A stretch of 64,000 nt of DNA from Doris montereyensis (lineage: Eukaryota; Mollusca; Gastropoda; Nudibranchia; Dorididae). Location: contig JAXRKP010000013.1 in assembly GCA_037039925.1 (NCBI GenBank), positions 241,816-305,815 on the forward strand, in the 5' to 3' direction. Within the stretch, counting starts at the first letter, position 1, and each line of letters begins with the position of its first letter. Both the position numbers and the translations under genes were made by a program. Shown here in pieces: positions 63,430 through 64,000 of the stretch. The notes below the pieces were generated by a model that saw only the letters and a program-made list of their open reading frames with translations, did not search any database and was not told where the DNA came from.

Positions 63430-64000
63430 TCTGCTCTTCTAGTTCTAGAAAATCTACGTAGATCCAGAATCTAGATTTAATATCTCAAGAAATGTAGAAT
63501 ATATAATATAGATCTAAATCGTTAGTTGTCTAGGCCTGCCAGATGTAGATTTAATTACTGGTAGAACTGGACCTATTACTTGAGTACTGTTTTCATTTTA
63601 AATCTCGCGCTCGTGGGTACAGAGTCTAGATTTATATCTAGAAATCGAATCTATATTAGATTGGATAGAATATCTAGAATAGATTCTAAATCTAGATCTG
63701 CTGATGTTTTCACTATGATTTCCAATGTCGCACTTGTGGGTACGAATCTAGGAGTCTAAATTTCCAGATCTAGACATGTAGATCTTTCTTGTTTTTTAGA
63801 ATTTCATTTGAACTTGGAAGTTAGATCACATACATTGGCCACCTTTTAATATTGATCACTGCGCACATGAGCACTAGTCACAAATAGTCACAATCACAAT
63901 CCATCCGGAAATACTAATTACTATTCTGGGTACCAGACACGAGTAGGCGAGGCTAGCGGGGCATGGACTATTAGTATCTATGGAGTCTTTATGGCCATTC
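63430..64000. other. flank rich in TAGATCTAGA-type words
   Basis: Many overlapping palindromic words (ctagatctag, tctagatcta and variants) cluster at 63440-63790, as they do at 17650-17815 and 23700-24075. I see no coding signal. Confidence 0.5.

Overview
This is animal nuclear DNA: A+T-rich, with split genes bounded by GT/AG splice sites, dense LINE, SINE-like and DNA-transposon debris, and many micro- and minisatellites. There are no operons and no bacterial signals. The repeat types, and divergence from the vertebrate proteins I can recall, fit an invertebrate, most likely a mollusc. That placement is inference.

Two real genes are recognisable, arranged head to head. On the minus strand, from about 17.56 kb down to 1.89 kb and continuing off the left edge, lies the 5' part of the centriole-assembly gene CPAP/SAS-4 (CENPJ): ten exons, including the tubulin-binding PN2-3 region. 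On the plus strand, from 27.44 to 43.87 kb, lies an ANKRD13 gene (ankyrin repeats plus ubiquitin-interacting motifs): thirteen exons reach the stop codon and the 5' exon(s) were not found. Reading frames in both genes are broken by many one- or two-base differences, mostly at homopolymers (A, C, G or T runs that look too short). Splice sites and protein similarity are otherwise well kept. I think uncorrected long-read consensus error is more likely than two adjacent pseudogenes, but the sequence alone cannot decide.

Layout: 0.9-1.7 kb 31-bp minisatellite; 1.9-17.6 kb CENPJ exons, with LINE fragments, a 70-80 bp satellite (7.1-7.9 kb), a LINE copy (10.3-13.0 kb) and a GA microsatellite in introns; 17.6-19.0 kb presumed 5' flank; 19.2-25.0 kb a mosaic inverted-repeat (foldback) cluster with a partial third copy; 25.0-27.4 kb flank of ANKRD13; 27.4-43.9 kb ANKRD13, with a LINE filling its first visible intron and a 2.9-kb CA-containing minisatellite in another; 43.9-51.1 kb 3' flank with three terminal-inverted-repeat elements, one carrying a tRNA-like core; 52.1-56.4 kb a LINE with tandemly duplicated 5' region joined to a different LINE; 56.4-61.3 kb SINE-like copies, a LINE 3' fragment and a TIR element; 61.6-63.4 kb a decayed hAT transposase on the minus strand.

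The most unusual objects are the foldback cluster lying between the two divergent genes and the 200-bp TIR element with a tRNA-like interior. No prokaryotic-type system is present.
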